This document shows, in pieces, positions 45,482 to 53,629 of a DNA stretch of 64,000 nt. Where the stretch lies: contig JABFGB010000003.1 in the NCBI GenBank assembly GCA_013112715.1, positions 1 through 64,000 of the forward strand. The letters are read 5' to 3'. Position 1 is the first letter of the stretch. Each line of letters begins with the position of its first letter. The DNA comes from Chloroflexota bacterium. GTDB taxonomy: Bacteria > Chloroflexota > Anaerolineae > Aggregatilineales > J027. The notes beneath the pieces were generated by a model. That model did not search any database. It saw only the letters and a program-made list of their open reading frames with translations, and was not told where the DNA came from. The position numbers and the translations under genes were made by a program.

Positions 45482-45678
45482 GACCCACCTATGTACCCAT
45501 CACCAAATCAATCGTTTTGTACCATACAACGGGTTTAGTAACCATAGGCTAAATTGCGGGATTTATATCGCATACTCCCCAAAAATGGGCCGATTGGCGC
45601 ATAGGAAATTGCAATCATGTTGAGGAATAAGCGTATGGCACTGAGGGTAGGGTTCTGAAGATGGCCTACCCTTTTGAT
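45482..45678. other. Gap between kinase and regulator genes, with hairpin
   Basis: An inverted repeat GGGTAGG/CCTACCC (45645-45651, 45665-45671) lies directly after the response-regulator stop codon and may terminate or attenuate the transcript before the kinase gene. No gene found. Confidence 0.4.
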
Positions 45679-46329
45679 TTACCCCTCTGGGTTAGGGATT
45701 TTTATCATATTGAGACTGATAGCTTTTAGCGTCGCTTCTGTCCTCCCTGTCACATCTAATTTGTTATAGATGCTGGCGAGATGGCCTTGCACAGTACGGT
45801 CACTAATGGAAAGCTCGAAACCGATGGCCTTATTGGTTAGCCCGCGTGCTGCTAGTTGAAGAATTTCTAGTTCACGTTCCGTTAATCCCGTGGAGGAGTC
45901 TGAAATCGGTTGCGCGGTGGCCCTAGTGAGCAAACTGGCTGTTACTATATACCGTCCCTCATAGGTGTCATGCACGGCTGCAATCAAATCATCCGCGTCA
46001 GCAGATTTCATAATATAACCATTTGCTCCTGCCGAGAGGGCCGCCCGGATATAGGGCGGATCGTTATAGGCGGTGAGAATCAGGATGCCAATAGTTTCGC
46101 CATAGCGTTTTCGCAGTTGCCGCGCAACATCTAGGCCGTTGGGGTTGGGCATTTGAATATCCAAGATTGCCACATCGGGGTGATAAAGTTCCACACATTC
46201 AAGTGCCTGTGTCCCGTTTTCGGCTTCCGCAATCACATTGATTGAACCCGACTCGTGCAAGAATTCGCGTATACCTCGCCTAACGAAGCCATGATCGTCC
46301 GCCAGCATCACTTGAATGATGTCCGCCAT
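45679..46329 (-). CDS. NarL/LuxR-family response regulator
   Basis: The 216-residue protein has a receiver (Asp10-Asp11 pocket, phospho-Asp57 in ILDIQMP, Lys in IMKSAD) and a LuxR-type helix-turn-helix (TERELEILQLAARGLTNKAIGFELSISDRTVQGHLASIYNKL). ATG at 46329 is chosen because MADIIQVMLADDH is the normal start; an upstream in-frame extension to 46380 is less likely. Partner of the kinase at 43799, probably controlling the divergent respiratory cluster. Confidence 0.9.
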   Translation of the reverse strand: MADIIQVMLADDHGFVRRGIREFLHESGSINVIAEAENGTQALECVELYHPDVAILDIQMPNPNGLDVARQLRKRYGETIGILILTAYNDPPYIRAALSAGANGYIMKSADADDLIAAVHDTYEGRYIVTASLLTRATAQPISDSSTGLTERELEILQLAARGLTNKAIGFELSISDRTVQGHLASIYNKLDVTGRTEATLKAISLNMIKIPNPEG

Positions 46330-46510
46330 GATGGTCTGCCTTATCTGAATATTACTATCCACTACTTGAGATTTTAGCACCCTGCGGGAACTGCCTCTAT
46401 AGGCTGTTTGGCGTGGATTTTGGAGAAATCAGGCTAAATGGCGTATTGGAAAGGGGCGAGTGACGTTTTATGCTACGTTCTAAAAACACCCATCACAAGG
46501 ATAAACCACA
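46330..46510. promoter_or_regulatory. Divergent promoter region of regulator and respiratory cluster
   Basis: About 180 bases separate the two divergent operons. No perfect -10/-35 pair stands out. AAGGAT at 46497-46502 is the ribosome binding site of the TTG-started cytochrome gene. Confidence 0.4.
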
Positions 46511-47062
46511 TTGAACAAGCTATACGATAGACGGTGCGGTTATGTTTTTTTCGCGTTTGGCCTAATGCTATTGGTCACTACTTTATCGGCTTGTAAAAAC
46601 AAGACAGCAGATACTTTGGAAGCCGATCAACTCGAGAGGCCCAATTTGTTGACCATACCGACACTTAATCCTGTGAGTATGCCGACACCACAGATTTCTG
46701 CCAAAGATGCCCGTTTTCCTGTTTTACCCGCTAAGGGAAGAGATTTTGACAACGGGAAGCTCTTATATGAAGCCCACTGCGCTACCTGTCACGGCATCAA
46801 TGGTGAGGGGCAGTTGCCAGACCCGCTTGGCCCCAATATGGCCCCACCACACAACAATGACGGACATACATGGCATCATCCCGACCAAATTAATTTTGAG
46901 ACTGTCTGGTATGGACGGAATATTGCAGGCACGATGCCAGCCTTTTATGACCGATTGACCGAAGCTGAAATCTTACAAGTCCTCGCTTATATCAAGACTT
47001 GGTGGAACGACGAAAGCCTTGCCGTCCAATTGGAACGCACACAGGCAGCCATGAATGAATAA
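46511..47062 (+). CDS. Lipoprotein cytochrome c
   Basis: The 183-residue protein has a signal peptide with the lipobox LLVTTLSAC and a class I heme site CATCH at about residues 94-98, with Met ligand candidates downstream (GTMPAFY). It starts at a TTG; no in-frame ATG precedes the signal sequence. It is expected to transfer electrons outside the membrane. First gene of a seven-gene respiratory-type cluster. Confidence 0.85.
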   Translation: MNKLYDRRCGYVFFAFGLMLLVTTLSACKNKTADTLEADQLERPNLLTIPTLNPVSMPTPQISAKDARFPVLPAKGRDFDNGKLLYEAHCATCHGINGEGQLPDPLGPNMAPPHNNDGHTWHHPDQINFETVWYGRNIAGTMPAFYDRLTEAEILQVLAYIKTWWNDESLAVQLERTQAAMNE

Positions 47063-47078
47063 AGTAAAGGTACAGCCG

Positions 47079-47807
47079 ATGGCGAATATAAAGTTCTATT
47101 CTGTTCCCAAACATGAGCGTGTGGCAAGATCGGCCTTGAAACATTGGTTGCTCATTTTTCTAGTGGTTTTCGGCATTTTTAATGCCCTCCCATTCCTTGC
47201 ACCTGTGTTGATGCACGTCGGCTGGCGAACAGGCGGGACAGCGATTTATACCTTGTATTCATTTCTGTGTCATCAGATGGCCCAGCGTTCCTTTTTCCTC
47301 TTTGGCCCTCACACGATGCTCAATACTGATCAACTCCCGATTCAACTGACAGGGGATCAAGGCGTGGACACCCGACTGTTGCGGCAATTTCGGGGCAATG
47401 ACCAACTGGGCTGGAAAGTCGCATGGTCAGACCGGATGGTGTATATGTACGGCGGCGTGTGGTTAGCGGCCCTGCTCTATGGCATCCGCGCTCGTTTTCA
47501 GAAAGTTCGACCCATCTCTATTCCTTTGTTCCTTCTCCTGCTGCTCCCGATGGTGATTGACGGCGCGACCCACTTTATCAGCGACCTTGATGGACTTACC
47601 AGCGGCTTTCGTTATACCAACGACTGGCTGGCAACCCTGACCGGGCATTTGTTGCCAGATGGTTTTTATCATGGGGATATGCTGGGATCGTTTAATTCGT
47701 GGATGCGACTGCTGTCGGGAATCACTTTCGGGATAGCGATTATCTGGCTGACTTTTCCATATCTGGCGCAGACTTGGACTTATCGCGCTGGAAACGAACC
47801 ATCATAA
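47079..47807 (+). CDS. DUF2085 membrane protein
   Basis: The 242-residue protein has about five transmembrane segments and the DUF2085 signature SFLCHQMAQRSFFLFG. The ATG at 47079 has AAAGG ten bases upstream; the ATG at 47055 overlaps the cytochrome gene and is the alternative. DUF2085 proteins accompany respiratory and copper-related genes; their role is unknown. Confidence 0.85.
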   Translation: MANIKFYSVPKHERVARSALKHWLLIFLVVFGIFNALPFLAPVLMHVGWRTGGTAIYTLYSFLCHQMAQRSFFLFGPHTMLNTDQLPIQLTGDQGVDTRLLRQFRGNDQLGWKVAWSDRMVYMYGGVWLAALLYGIRARFQKVRPISIPLFLLLLLPMVIDGATHFISDLDGLTSGFRYTNDWLATLTGHLLPDGFYHGDMLGSFNSWMRLLSGITFGIAIIWLTFPYLAQTWTYRAGNEPS

Positions 47808-47826
47808 ATTAGAGATTTCATCCACT

Positions 47827-47964
47827 TTGGCGGGGTTAGTTCCGTGTGACAAAAGTCATGAAAAACGGGTTATACGCCAAATGGCGGTGATGGCAGATGC
47901 AGGCTTTCATTACACTCAGGGCTATGAATTGAATTTTGAAGAAATAATGGAAACCATGCCATGA
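47827..47964 (+). CDS. Small unrecognised open frame coupled to the next gene
   Basis: A 45-codon frame (from a TTG; or 27 codons from the ATG at 47881) encodes MAVMADAGFHYTQGYELNF and ends in ETMP; its stop overlaps the ATG of the following lipoprotein. It has an acidic helical end but no recognised family. It may be a degraded or truncated gene. Confidence 0.3.
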   Translation: MAGLVPCDKSHEKRVIRQMAVMADAGFHYTQGYELNFEEIMETMP

Positions 47965-48404
47965 ACATACATCGCTTAATCATTAGATTGCTCGCCCTCA
48001 GTGTCGTACTGGCCTTTGGATTATTTATATCGGGCTGTAGTAGCGACAAGGGCAAAACCCAAATGAGCGATGGGTCGGATATGCCCGATTTTGTGAAAGA
48101 TGCCCCTGTCCGAGTTAAAGAAGCCTACCAATATGCAATGGATCACCCGGACGAACTTGCCAAATATCCGTGCTACTGTGGCTGCGGCAATATGGGACAC
48201 CAGAGTAATCTCAGTTGTTTTATCAAGCCGGAAAATTTTGGTTATGAAAGTCACGCGGCGGGATGTGGCATCTGTGTGGATATTGCCCAAGATGTCATGC
48301 GCCTCAAGGGTGAAGGCCAATCCTCCCCGCAAATCCGACACTATATTGACGCCAAATATAGCGCCTTTGGCCCTTCCACCGATACGCCCTTCCCAACGGA
48401 ATAG
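47961..48404 (+). CDS. PCYCGC-motif lipoprotein
   Basis: The 147-residue lipoprotein has the signal LLALSVVLAFGLFISGC and the family motif PCYCGCG, followed by SCFIKPEN and GCGICVDIAQDVM. The clustered Cys residues suggest metal (copper) or thiol chemistry outside the cell. It belongs to the same respiratory cluster. Confidence 0.82.
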   Translation: MNIHRLIIRLLALSVVLAFGLFISGCSSDKGKTQMSDGSDMPDFVKDAPVRVKEAYQYAMDHPDELAKYPCYCGCGNMGHQSNLSCFIKPENFGYESHAAGCGICVDIAQDVMRLKGEGQSSPQIRHYIDAKYSAFGPSTDTPFPTE

Positions 48405-48410
48405 GTAGCC

Positions 48411-48923
48411 ATGAATCGTTTCCAGCAGCTAGTCAGGTGGACATATCCGCGTTGGGTGATCCTCATGGGGATCATCCTCGCCATCGGGGTGATGACCTTT
48501 CCAATTCCACAAATAACCGATCCACAAACCCGATATATCACACTCGATGCACGACAATTTGAATTCGCCCCCCATCGTATTCACATCAATAAAGGGGATC
48601 GTGTCATCATCAATTTTACTGCTTCGGATGTGGTACACGGCTTTTATTTGGATGGTTATGGCATTCAGGCGCGTGTCGAACCGGGTGTGACCAAACAAAT
48701 CGAATTTTCGGCGGAGCGTACCGGCAAATTCCGCTATCGTTGTTCGGTGAGTTGTGGCTCGCTCCATCCCTTCATGATTGGGGAACTGGTCGTCGGCCCA
48801 AACGAACCCTTTTGGCGAGCCATTGCCCTTGTCATTATCGGCCTTTTCACGTTATTGACCTATCGATTTTTGACCAAAGGAACTTCCTATGAGTACCCAA
48901 CACTCGGAGCATCACCAGCGTAG
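48411..48923 (+). CDS. Membrane-anchored CuA-type cupredoxin protein
   Basis: The 170-residue protein has an N-terminal TM (18-36), a cupredoxin domain (RYITLDARQFEFAPHRIHINKGD) and the complete CuA ligand pattern CSVSCGSLHPFM after VVHGFYLD, then a second TM. This is like cytochrome oxidase subunit II but without the oxidase catalytic subunit nearby. It probably receives electrons from the cytochromes c. Confidence 0.85.
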   Translation: MNRFQQLVRWTYPRWVILMGIILAIGVMTFPIPQITDPQTRYITLDARQFEFAPHRIHINKGDRVIINFTASDVVHGFYLDGYGIQARVEPGVTKQIEFSAERTGKFRYRCSVSCGSLHPFMIGELVVGPNEPFWRAIALVIIGLFTLLTYRFLTKGTSYEYPTLGASPA

Positions 48924-49464
48924 CCGCGCTGCCCGTCGGCGGAAAAACGCTTGGACACAGAATAGCCTTGTCTGGATCGTCGGGACGGTGGTCGCCCTAC
49001 TGGGCGTCATCATTCTGTTCTCGTCTGGAAATTCCAAGACAGGGAATCGAAAACTACCTGCTAATCAACCGGCTGCGGATTTCAGCAATCGTCCCATCCC
49101 GGATTTTACACCCGTCGCTGGCGAGGGGCCGCGTATTCAAGTGAGTCCAGATACACTGGATTATGGGGATGTGGAATATAACGTCCCCGTCAACGCCGTT
49201 TTCTATGTGCGGAACGTGGGCAATGAAACCCTGATTATCCAAGAAACCCCACAGATTGAAGTGGTCAAAGGCTGCTGTCCGCCCCAAGTCTTGGTTTCTT
49301 CCAAGACCATTCCATCGGGAACAGAATCCACCATTAGCATGACCTTCTCGATGCACGAGGGTATGGATGGTTTCCACGAATTCAGGCTGTACGTGCGGAC
49401 GAATGACCCGGTTCAGCCTGTTAAAGAACTCAAGGTGCTCTCTAACTGGATACCACCAGCATGA
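48889..49464 (+). CDS. DUF1573-domain membrane-anchored protein
   Basis: The 191-residue protein has one TM (~24-46) and a DUF1573 Ig-like domain (DYGDVEYNVPVNAVFYVRNVGNETLII, then GCCPPQV). It overlaps the preceding gene. DUF1573 proteins often accompany electron-transfer or surface-assembly genes; here the GCC pair may bind copper. Confidence 0.75.
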   Translation: MSTQHSEHHQRSRAARRRKNAWTQNSLVWIVGTVVALLGVIILFSSGNSKTGNRKLPANQPAADFSNRPIPDFTPVAGEGPRIQVSPDTLDYGDVEYNVPVNAVFYVRNVGNETLIIQETPQIEVVKGCCPPQVLVSSKTIPSGTESTISMTFSMHEGMDGFHEFRLYVRTNDPVQPVKELKVLSNWIPPA

Positions 49465-50843
49465 TCAAGTCACAACGCATCAACGTTTTTCAGTATGTGC
49501 CCTTTTTGCGGGGGGTACTAAGGTCGCGCCTGTTTCAACCCGTGCTGACCATCTCGACCCTGTTTTTCTTCACCCTAGCCATCGTAACGGGGTTGTTCGG
49601 GACACCCGTAGGCAATCGCAACTTTGGCATCGTGTTTGTTTGGATTGTCTGGTGGGGACTGCTGATTATTCTGCTCGTACCATTTTTGGGGCGGCTGTGG
49701 TGTGCCGCTTGCCCGATTCCGGTGCCGGGGGAGTGGCTGCAACGACGGGGCATTATCAATCGCCGCAAAGGACGCCTATCTACCCTGCGCTGGAAGTTTC
49801 CCAAACGTCTGCGGAATATGTGGCTGCAAAACTTCGGCTTTTTGGGCGTTGCCATCTTTAGCGCGATTATTTTGACCCGTCCCGAAGTCAGCGCATGGCT
49901 ATTGCTAGGATTTTCGCTGATTGGGATTATCTTGAGCATCCTCTACGAAAATCGTGTGTTTTGTCGCTATGTCTGTCCGGTGGGTGGGTTCATTGGCCTC
50001 TATTCCTTGATGTCACCTGTCGAAGTGCGTGTGCAAGATCCCCAAGTGTGTGCCACTCACACCCCCAAAGATTGCATCATCGGCAATGAATATGCCTATG
50101 GCTGCCCTTGGATGGTCTTTCCGGGTACGCTAGAACGCAATACCTATTGTGGCATGTGTATGGAATGTATCAAAGCCTGCCCCAAGAACAATGTCGTCAT
50201 TAATCTTCGTCCGGTGGGTAGCGATCTGATGGTTGCCAAAGAACGACGGCTGGATGAAGCCTATAAAGCGTTTATCATGCTGGCCTGTGCCCTGCTCTAT
50301 TCGGTGGTGCTGCTTGGCCCGTGGGGCTGGCTCAAGCAGTGGGCCAATATGGACACCCTGCCGCATTGGTTGGCCTATGCTGGGGTCTTTTTGCTGGCGA
50401 ATCTCTTGCTCTTGCCCGGTCTGTTCACCCTCACGGCTTTACTCAGCCAACGATTAGGCCGTATCCAATTGCCACTGCGCCAACTCGTAACGGATTATGC
50501 GTATACCCTTGTCCCATTGGGGCTGACGGCATGGATTGCATTCAGTTTCAGCCTCGTGTTCACCAATGGAAGTTATGCGCTTGGCGTACTCTCCGACCCG
50601 TTTGGGTGGGGTTGGAATCTTTTTGGGACTACCGAAAGCACATGGATGCCTTTCGGGTCAGCTCTCATTCCATTTTTGCAAACGGGCATTTTGACCACCG
50701 GGATGTTGTTTGCCGTGAATACCGCCTATAAGATTGCGGGTCAGCACACCCCCAATCCTCGACAAGCCCTGCGTGGAATGCTGCCTGTCACAGGGTTCAT
50801 CATGTCTATCACTTTTGCTTTCTTGTGGCTCTATTTGGGATAA
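49461..50843 (+). CDS. NosR/NapH-like membrane polyferredoxin
   Basis: The 460-residue protein has several TMs with RLWCAACPIPVPGEW in a loop, then FCRYVCPVGGFIGLY, and a 4Fe-4S segment TYCGMCMECIKACP. The membrane core with these motifs is that of NosR/NapH/CcoG-type ferredoxins that pass electrons from quinol to periplasmic carriers. It overlaps the DUF1573 gene by four bases. Confidence 0.85.
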   Translation: MIKSQRINVFQYVPFLRGVLRSRLFQPVLTISTLFFFTLAIVTGLFGTPVGNRNFGIVFVWIVWWGLLIILLVPFLGRLWCAACPIPVPGEWLQRRGIINRRKGRLSTLRWKFPKRLRNMWLQNFGFLGVAIFSAIILTRPEVSAWLLLGFSLIGIILSILYENRVFCRYVCPVGGFIGLYSLMSPVEVRVQDPQVCATHTPKDCIIGNEYAYGCPWMVFPGTLERNTYCGMCMECIKACPKNNVVINLRPVGSDLMVAKERRLDEAYKAFIMLACALLYSVVLLGPWGWLKQWANMDTLPHWLAYAGVFLLANLLLLPGLFTLTALLSQRLGRIQLPLRQLVTDYAYTLVPLGLTAWIAFSFSLVFTNGSYALGVLSDPFGWGWNLFGTTESTWMPFGSALIPFLQTGILTTGMLFAVNTAYKIAGQHTPNPRQALRGMLPVTGFIMSITFAFLWLYLG

Positions 50844-50845
50844 TC

Positions 50846-51859
50846 ATGAAACGTGAATTGGTGACAATTTTCATCGTTGTTTTCATTCTCGTTGGCCTTC
50901 CAGTGGGAGTGTTTCTCTATCAACGCCAACAATCCAATCCCGACTCCGCCGAGCGTGCCATTCATATCCAAGCGGCGGTGCCGGAATCGGGCGGTTTTCA
51001 ACCCGCTGCCATTCAAGTGAACGCTGGCGAAACCGTCACCTTGCGTTTTAGTTCCGTAGATGTGACACATGGCATCGCCATCGGGCCGAGTTTGGGGATA
51101 GATTTGGGCCATGTTGACCCCGGTCATGTCAAAGAAGTCACCGTGACGTTTGATAAAGCGGGCACCTATACCTTTTATTGCAATACATGGTGCAGCCCTG
51201 ACCATTGGCGGATGCGTGGTATAGTGGAAGTAACCGACCCCAACAATCCCGATGCCATCCCGACGGCGTATCGTGACCCGATTATCGAGCGATTGGTAGC
51301 AGAGGGGGTCAATATTGACGCGAACGTCAATATGGGTATGGCAGATCACCCTCAAGGCGATACGCTGACCTTTGAGCAACCGCCTTCCATTGAGAAGGGA
51401 CAAATCTTGGCGGCGACCTTGAGTATTCCGGTTGAACTAGAGGATGCGGAGTGGCGACTTTCCCACACCCCGATGGAAGGCTTGGAGTTATTGACAGACC
51501 AGAATCCGTCTACTCCAATGAACGACCTTATCCATGTCATTGCCTATCTGTGGGTCTTAGATACCCCGTCCGAAGATATTCAGTGGGCTGAGAATTATTA
51601 CAATAAAAACTGTGCCGCCTGTCATGGGCAGACTGGCGATGGAAACGGCCCAGCGGCGGACCAAACAGCCGAATCTCCGGTGGCCTTTGGTGATGCTGCC
51701 TATATGTTTGGAATGCGGAGTGATGTCTTATATGCCAAGATTCGGCGCGGTGGCATGGGCACGGATATGCCTAATTTCGGGACGCTGCTAACTCCTGAAG
51801 AAACGTTGAAACTTGTAGGGTATCTATGGCAGTTGGCTTGGCAAAGTAGAGCTGGCTAG
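50846..51859 (+). CDS. CuA cupredoxin-cytochrome c fusion
   Basis: The 337-residue protein has a TM (8-28), a cupredoxin domain with CuA ligands CNTWCSPDHWRM, a linker, and a C-terminal cytochrome c with CAACH. The layout resembles subunit II of cytochrome oxidases with a fused cytochrome c, or the electron-entry domain of nitrous oxide reductase. It is the last gene of the cluster; its stop overlaps the stop of the convergent regulator relic. Confidence 0.85.
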   Translation: MKRELVTIFIVVFILVGLPVGVFLYQRQQSNPDSAERAIHIQAAVPESGGFQPAAIQVNAGETVTLRFSSVDVTHGIAIGPSLGIDLGHVDPGHVKEVTVTFDKAGTYTFYCNTWCSPDHWRMRGIVEVTDPNNPDAIPTAYRDPIIERLVAEGVNIDANVNMGMADHPQGDTLTFEQPPSIEKGQILAATLSIPVELEDAEWRLSHTPMEGLELLTDQNPSTPMNDLIHVIAYLWVLDTPSEDIQWAENYYNKNCAACHGQTGDGNGPAADQTAESPVAFGDAAYMFGMRSDVLYAKIRRGGMGTDMPNFGTLLTPEETLKLVGYLWQLAWQSRAG

Positions 51860-52519
51860 ATGTCGTAATTCTCTGGCACCGTCTGGCGTTTGGAGTGGCG
51901 ATAATTGGCAATATCATGGCGGATAGCATAGGTAGCGGCTTCAACCCGATTGGTCACATTCAGCTTATCTAAAATCCCGCCCATGTGATTCCGCACCGTC
52001 TTATCACTCAACACCAATGCGGCGGCAATTTCGGCGTTGTTGTGCCCAAATGCAGCACGTCCAATTCGCGCTCGGTCAAGGCCGCAAAGGGATCAGGTGT
52101 ATTCTCACCCTTCGGCGCATCATGGCGAGTACCCGGCGGGTGATGCTAGGATCAAGCAAAGCCGCCCCCTGTCGAACCTCGTCAAATACCTGTACCAATT
52201 CACCCGTTCCTGCCTGTTTCAATACATAGCCCACTGCCCCAGCACAGATGGCATCGGCAAATGAGGTCAGCATCACGACTTGGATATGATTCCAGCGTTC
52301 GGTGATGGTTCGACAGGCGTCAATCCCACTACTGCCGGGGGGCATCCGAATATCCATAATCACCACATGCGGCTGATGGGTTTCGCATAACCGGATGGCC
52401 TCATCTGCCGACCCGACCTCAGCCACAATCTGGGTATCGGGCACTTGTTCCAACACCATCCGCAGTCCCATCCGCACCACTTCATGATCGTCTGCCAGCA
52501 TCACTTTTAGTATGCTCAT
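51856..52519 (-). pseudogene. LuxR-family response regulator, decayed
   Basis: The first 120 codons give a receiver (LADDHEVVRMG, IMDIRMPPG) with a small in-frame deletion in LTSFADAICAGAVGYVLK. The frame then shifts near 52115, where the sequence should continue GENTPDPFAALTERELDVLHL, and again near 52050, after which HNNAEIAAALVLSDKTVRNHMGGILDKLNV completes the helix-turn-helix. At least two frameshifts, so not functional. Its stop is convergent with the previous gene. Confidence 0.8.
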
Positions 52520-52634
52520 GAGGATTTCTCTTCTCGCAGCGTTAGGATGATATTAGTGCCACGTCCCGGCGCACTATCCACCACCAAATCCCCCCCTAAC
52601 AGCCGCGCCCGATCCCGCCTAAATCGCAGGCCAT
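52516..52634 (-). pseudogene. Sensor kinase 3' end only
   Basis: The minus strand reads GYGLRFRRDRARLLGGDLVV, then DSAPGRGTNIILTLREEKSS, the C-terminal end of a HATPase_c domain; its TGA overlaps the ATG of the regulator relic. The rest of the kinase is missing beyond about 52634. Confidence 0.75.
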
Positions 52635-52872
52635 ACCCCACACTTGATGTTTGGGGAACGAACCCACGCCGCTAACTGGGGTTGGGTGTAGCGCTTGGGA
52701 CTATTGCGATGGCCTAGCGTGGCAATTGCTGACTCGCTAGGTTGAGCGTTAAACGCGCCATGCTCACCTAATGACTTTCGCGTGCCCACTTTCCCTCCCA
52801 TTCGCTCACCTCTCATTTCCGCCTTGTGCTACTCTTTTTTACGCCATTTTCGAGCTTTGCAACTGAGCAGCA
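52635..52872. other. Deletion scar with possible transposase relic
   Basis: Between the truncated kinase and the truncated transporter, one minus-strand frame reads SAIATLGHRNSPKRYTQPQL, which resembles the N-terminal region of a transposase. It is too short to classify. The join of two truncated genes at this segment suggests an insertion followed by deletion. Confidence 0.4.
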
Positions 52873-53190
52873 GTACCCGGCTTTATCGGAGTGACCTTTG
52901 TTACTTCATCCCTTTTGCTCCTAGTATCTGGTTTTGGATTGGGGTTCTTTTTGGTCAGCACCAGCTCTAGCGGAATGCAGTACGCCGCCGAAATTACCCA
53001 CCCTACACCTGAAGGCGCATCCAACGGCCTGATTCAGCTTTTTGGACAGGGGTCGGCGATTTTTGTCTATATTATGGACGCCCTAAAAACCGAGGGCTGT
53101 TCATTTACGCCAAGTCTTCTGCTGGCGACGGGCTTATTGATTGCAGGCGGCGTTATCATCACTCAACTCAAAGACCGACCCGCAGCATGA
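52873..53190 (+). pseudogene. MFS transporter, C-terminal fragment
   Basis: The frame, open from a TGA at 52864, gives VPGFIGVTFVTSSLLLLVSG and three hydrophobic segments, then GLLIAGGVIITQLKDRP. It is the last three or so transmembrane helices of a major-facilitator transporter. There is no start with a ribosome binding site and the N-terminal nine helices are missing. Confidence 0.65.
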
Positions 53191-53218
53191 AATTAACCGA
53201 CTTGTTCATGCTGGCCTC

Positions 53219-53554
53219 TTAATCATGGGTAGGCGAGGACGCGGCTGGCAGTGGAAAGAACATCACCTCCCACTGTAGACTGTTGGGATGCCGTAGCCAG
53301 ACAGTTGCCCCAAAAGATTGCAGGTTGATTGTGACTTGATACCCCTGTCGCTGTATCTGTGCTGCCCACTCTAATACCGCCTCACTACTCAGATGGGCCG
53401 AATCCGGCACGACTATCAGCGGTGTTGAAGGTTGATTAGTGTCGTCTAACCGTGCAGCCATCGCTTGTTGAATCAAGGCCCAAGCCAGCACCGCGACGCC
53501 CAAAAATAGGACTGGTGTAAAGCGCTCAAATAATTGGCTTTTAGATCGGTTCAT
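53219..53554 (-). CDS. Small membrane-anchored hypothetical protein
   Basis: The 111-residue protein (MNRSKSQLFERFTPVLFLGVAVLAWALIQQAMA) has one N-terminal transmembrane segment and an outside region with LIVVPDSAHLSSEAVLEWAAQIQRQGYQV. A GGAGGG lies nine bases before the ATG at 53552-53554. Unrecognised. It follows the BlaR1-like gene after a terminator, so it may be expressed separately. Confidence 0.5.
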   Translation of the reverse strand: MNRSKSQLFERFTPVLFLGVAVLAWALIQQAMAARLDDTNQPSTPLIVVPDSAHLSSEAVLEWAAQIQRQGYQVTINLQSFGATVWLRHPNSLQWEVMFFPLPAASSPTHD

Positions 53555-53574
53555 GGGGTACGACCCTCCCTTCC

Positions 53575-53622
53575 AAAAAACTACCCCCAACTACTGATCA
53601 ATCAAGTCATGCAGTTGGGGGT
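53575..53622 (-). terminator. Rho-independent terminator of the BlaR1-like gene
   Basis: Ten-base perfect arms ACCCCCAACT (53583-53592) and AGTTGGGGGT (53613-53622) are followed on the minus strand by AGTTTTTT. It starts eight bases beyond the stop codon of the gene at 53630. Confidence 0.8.
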
Positions 53623-53629
53623 GGTGTTC

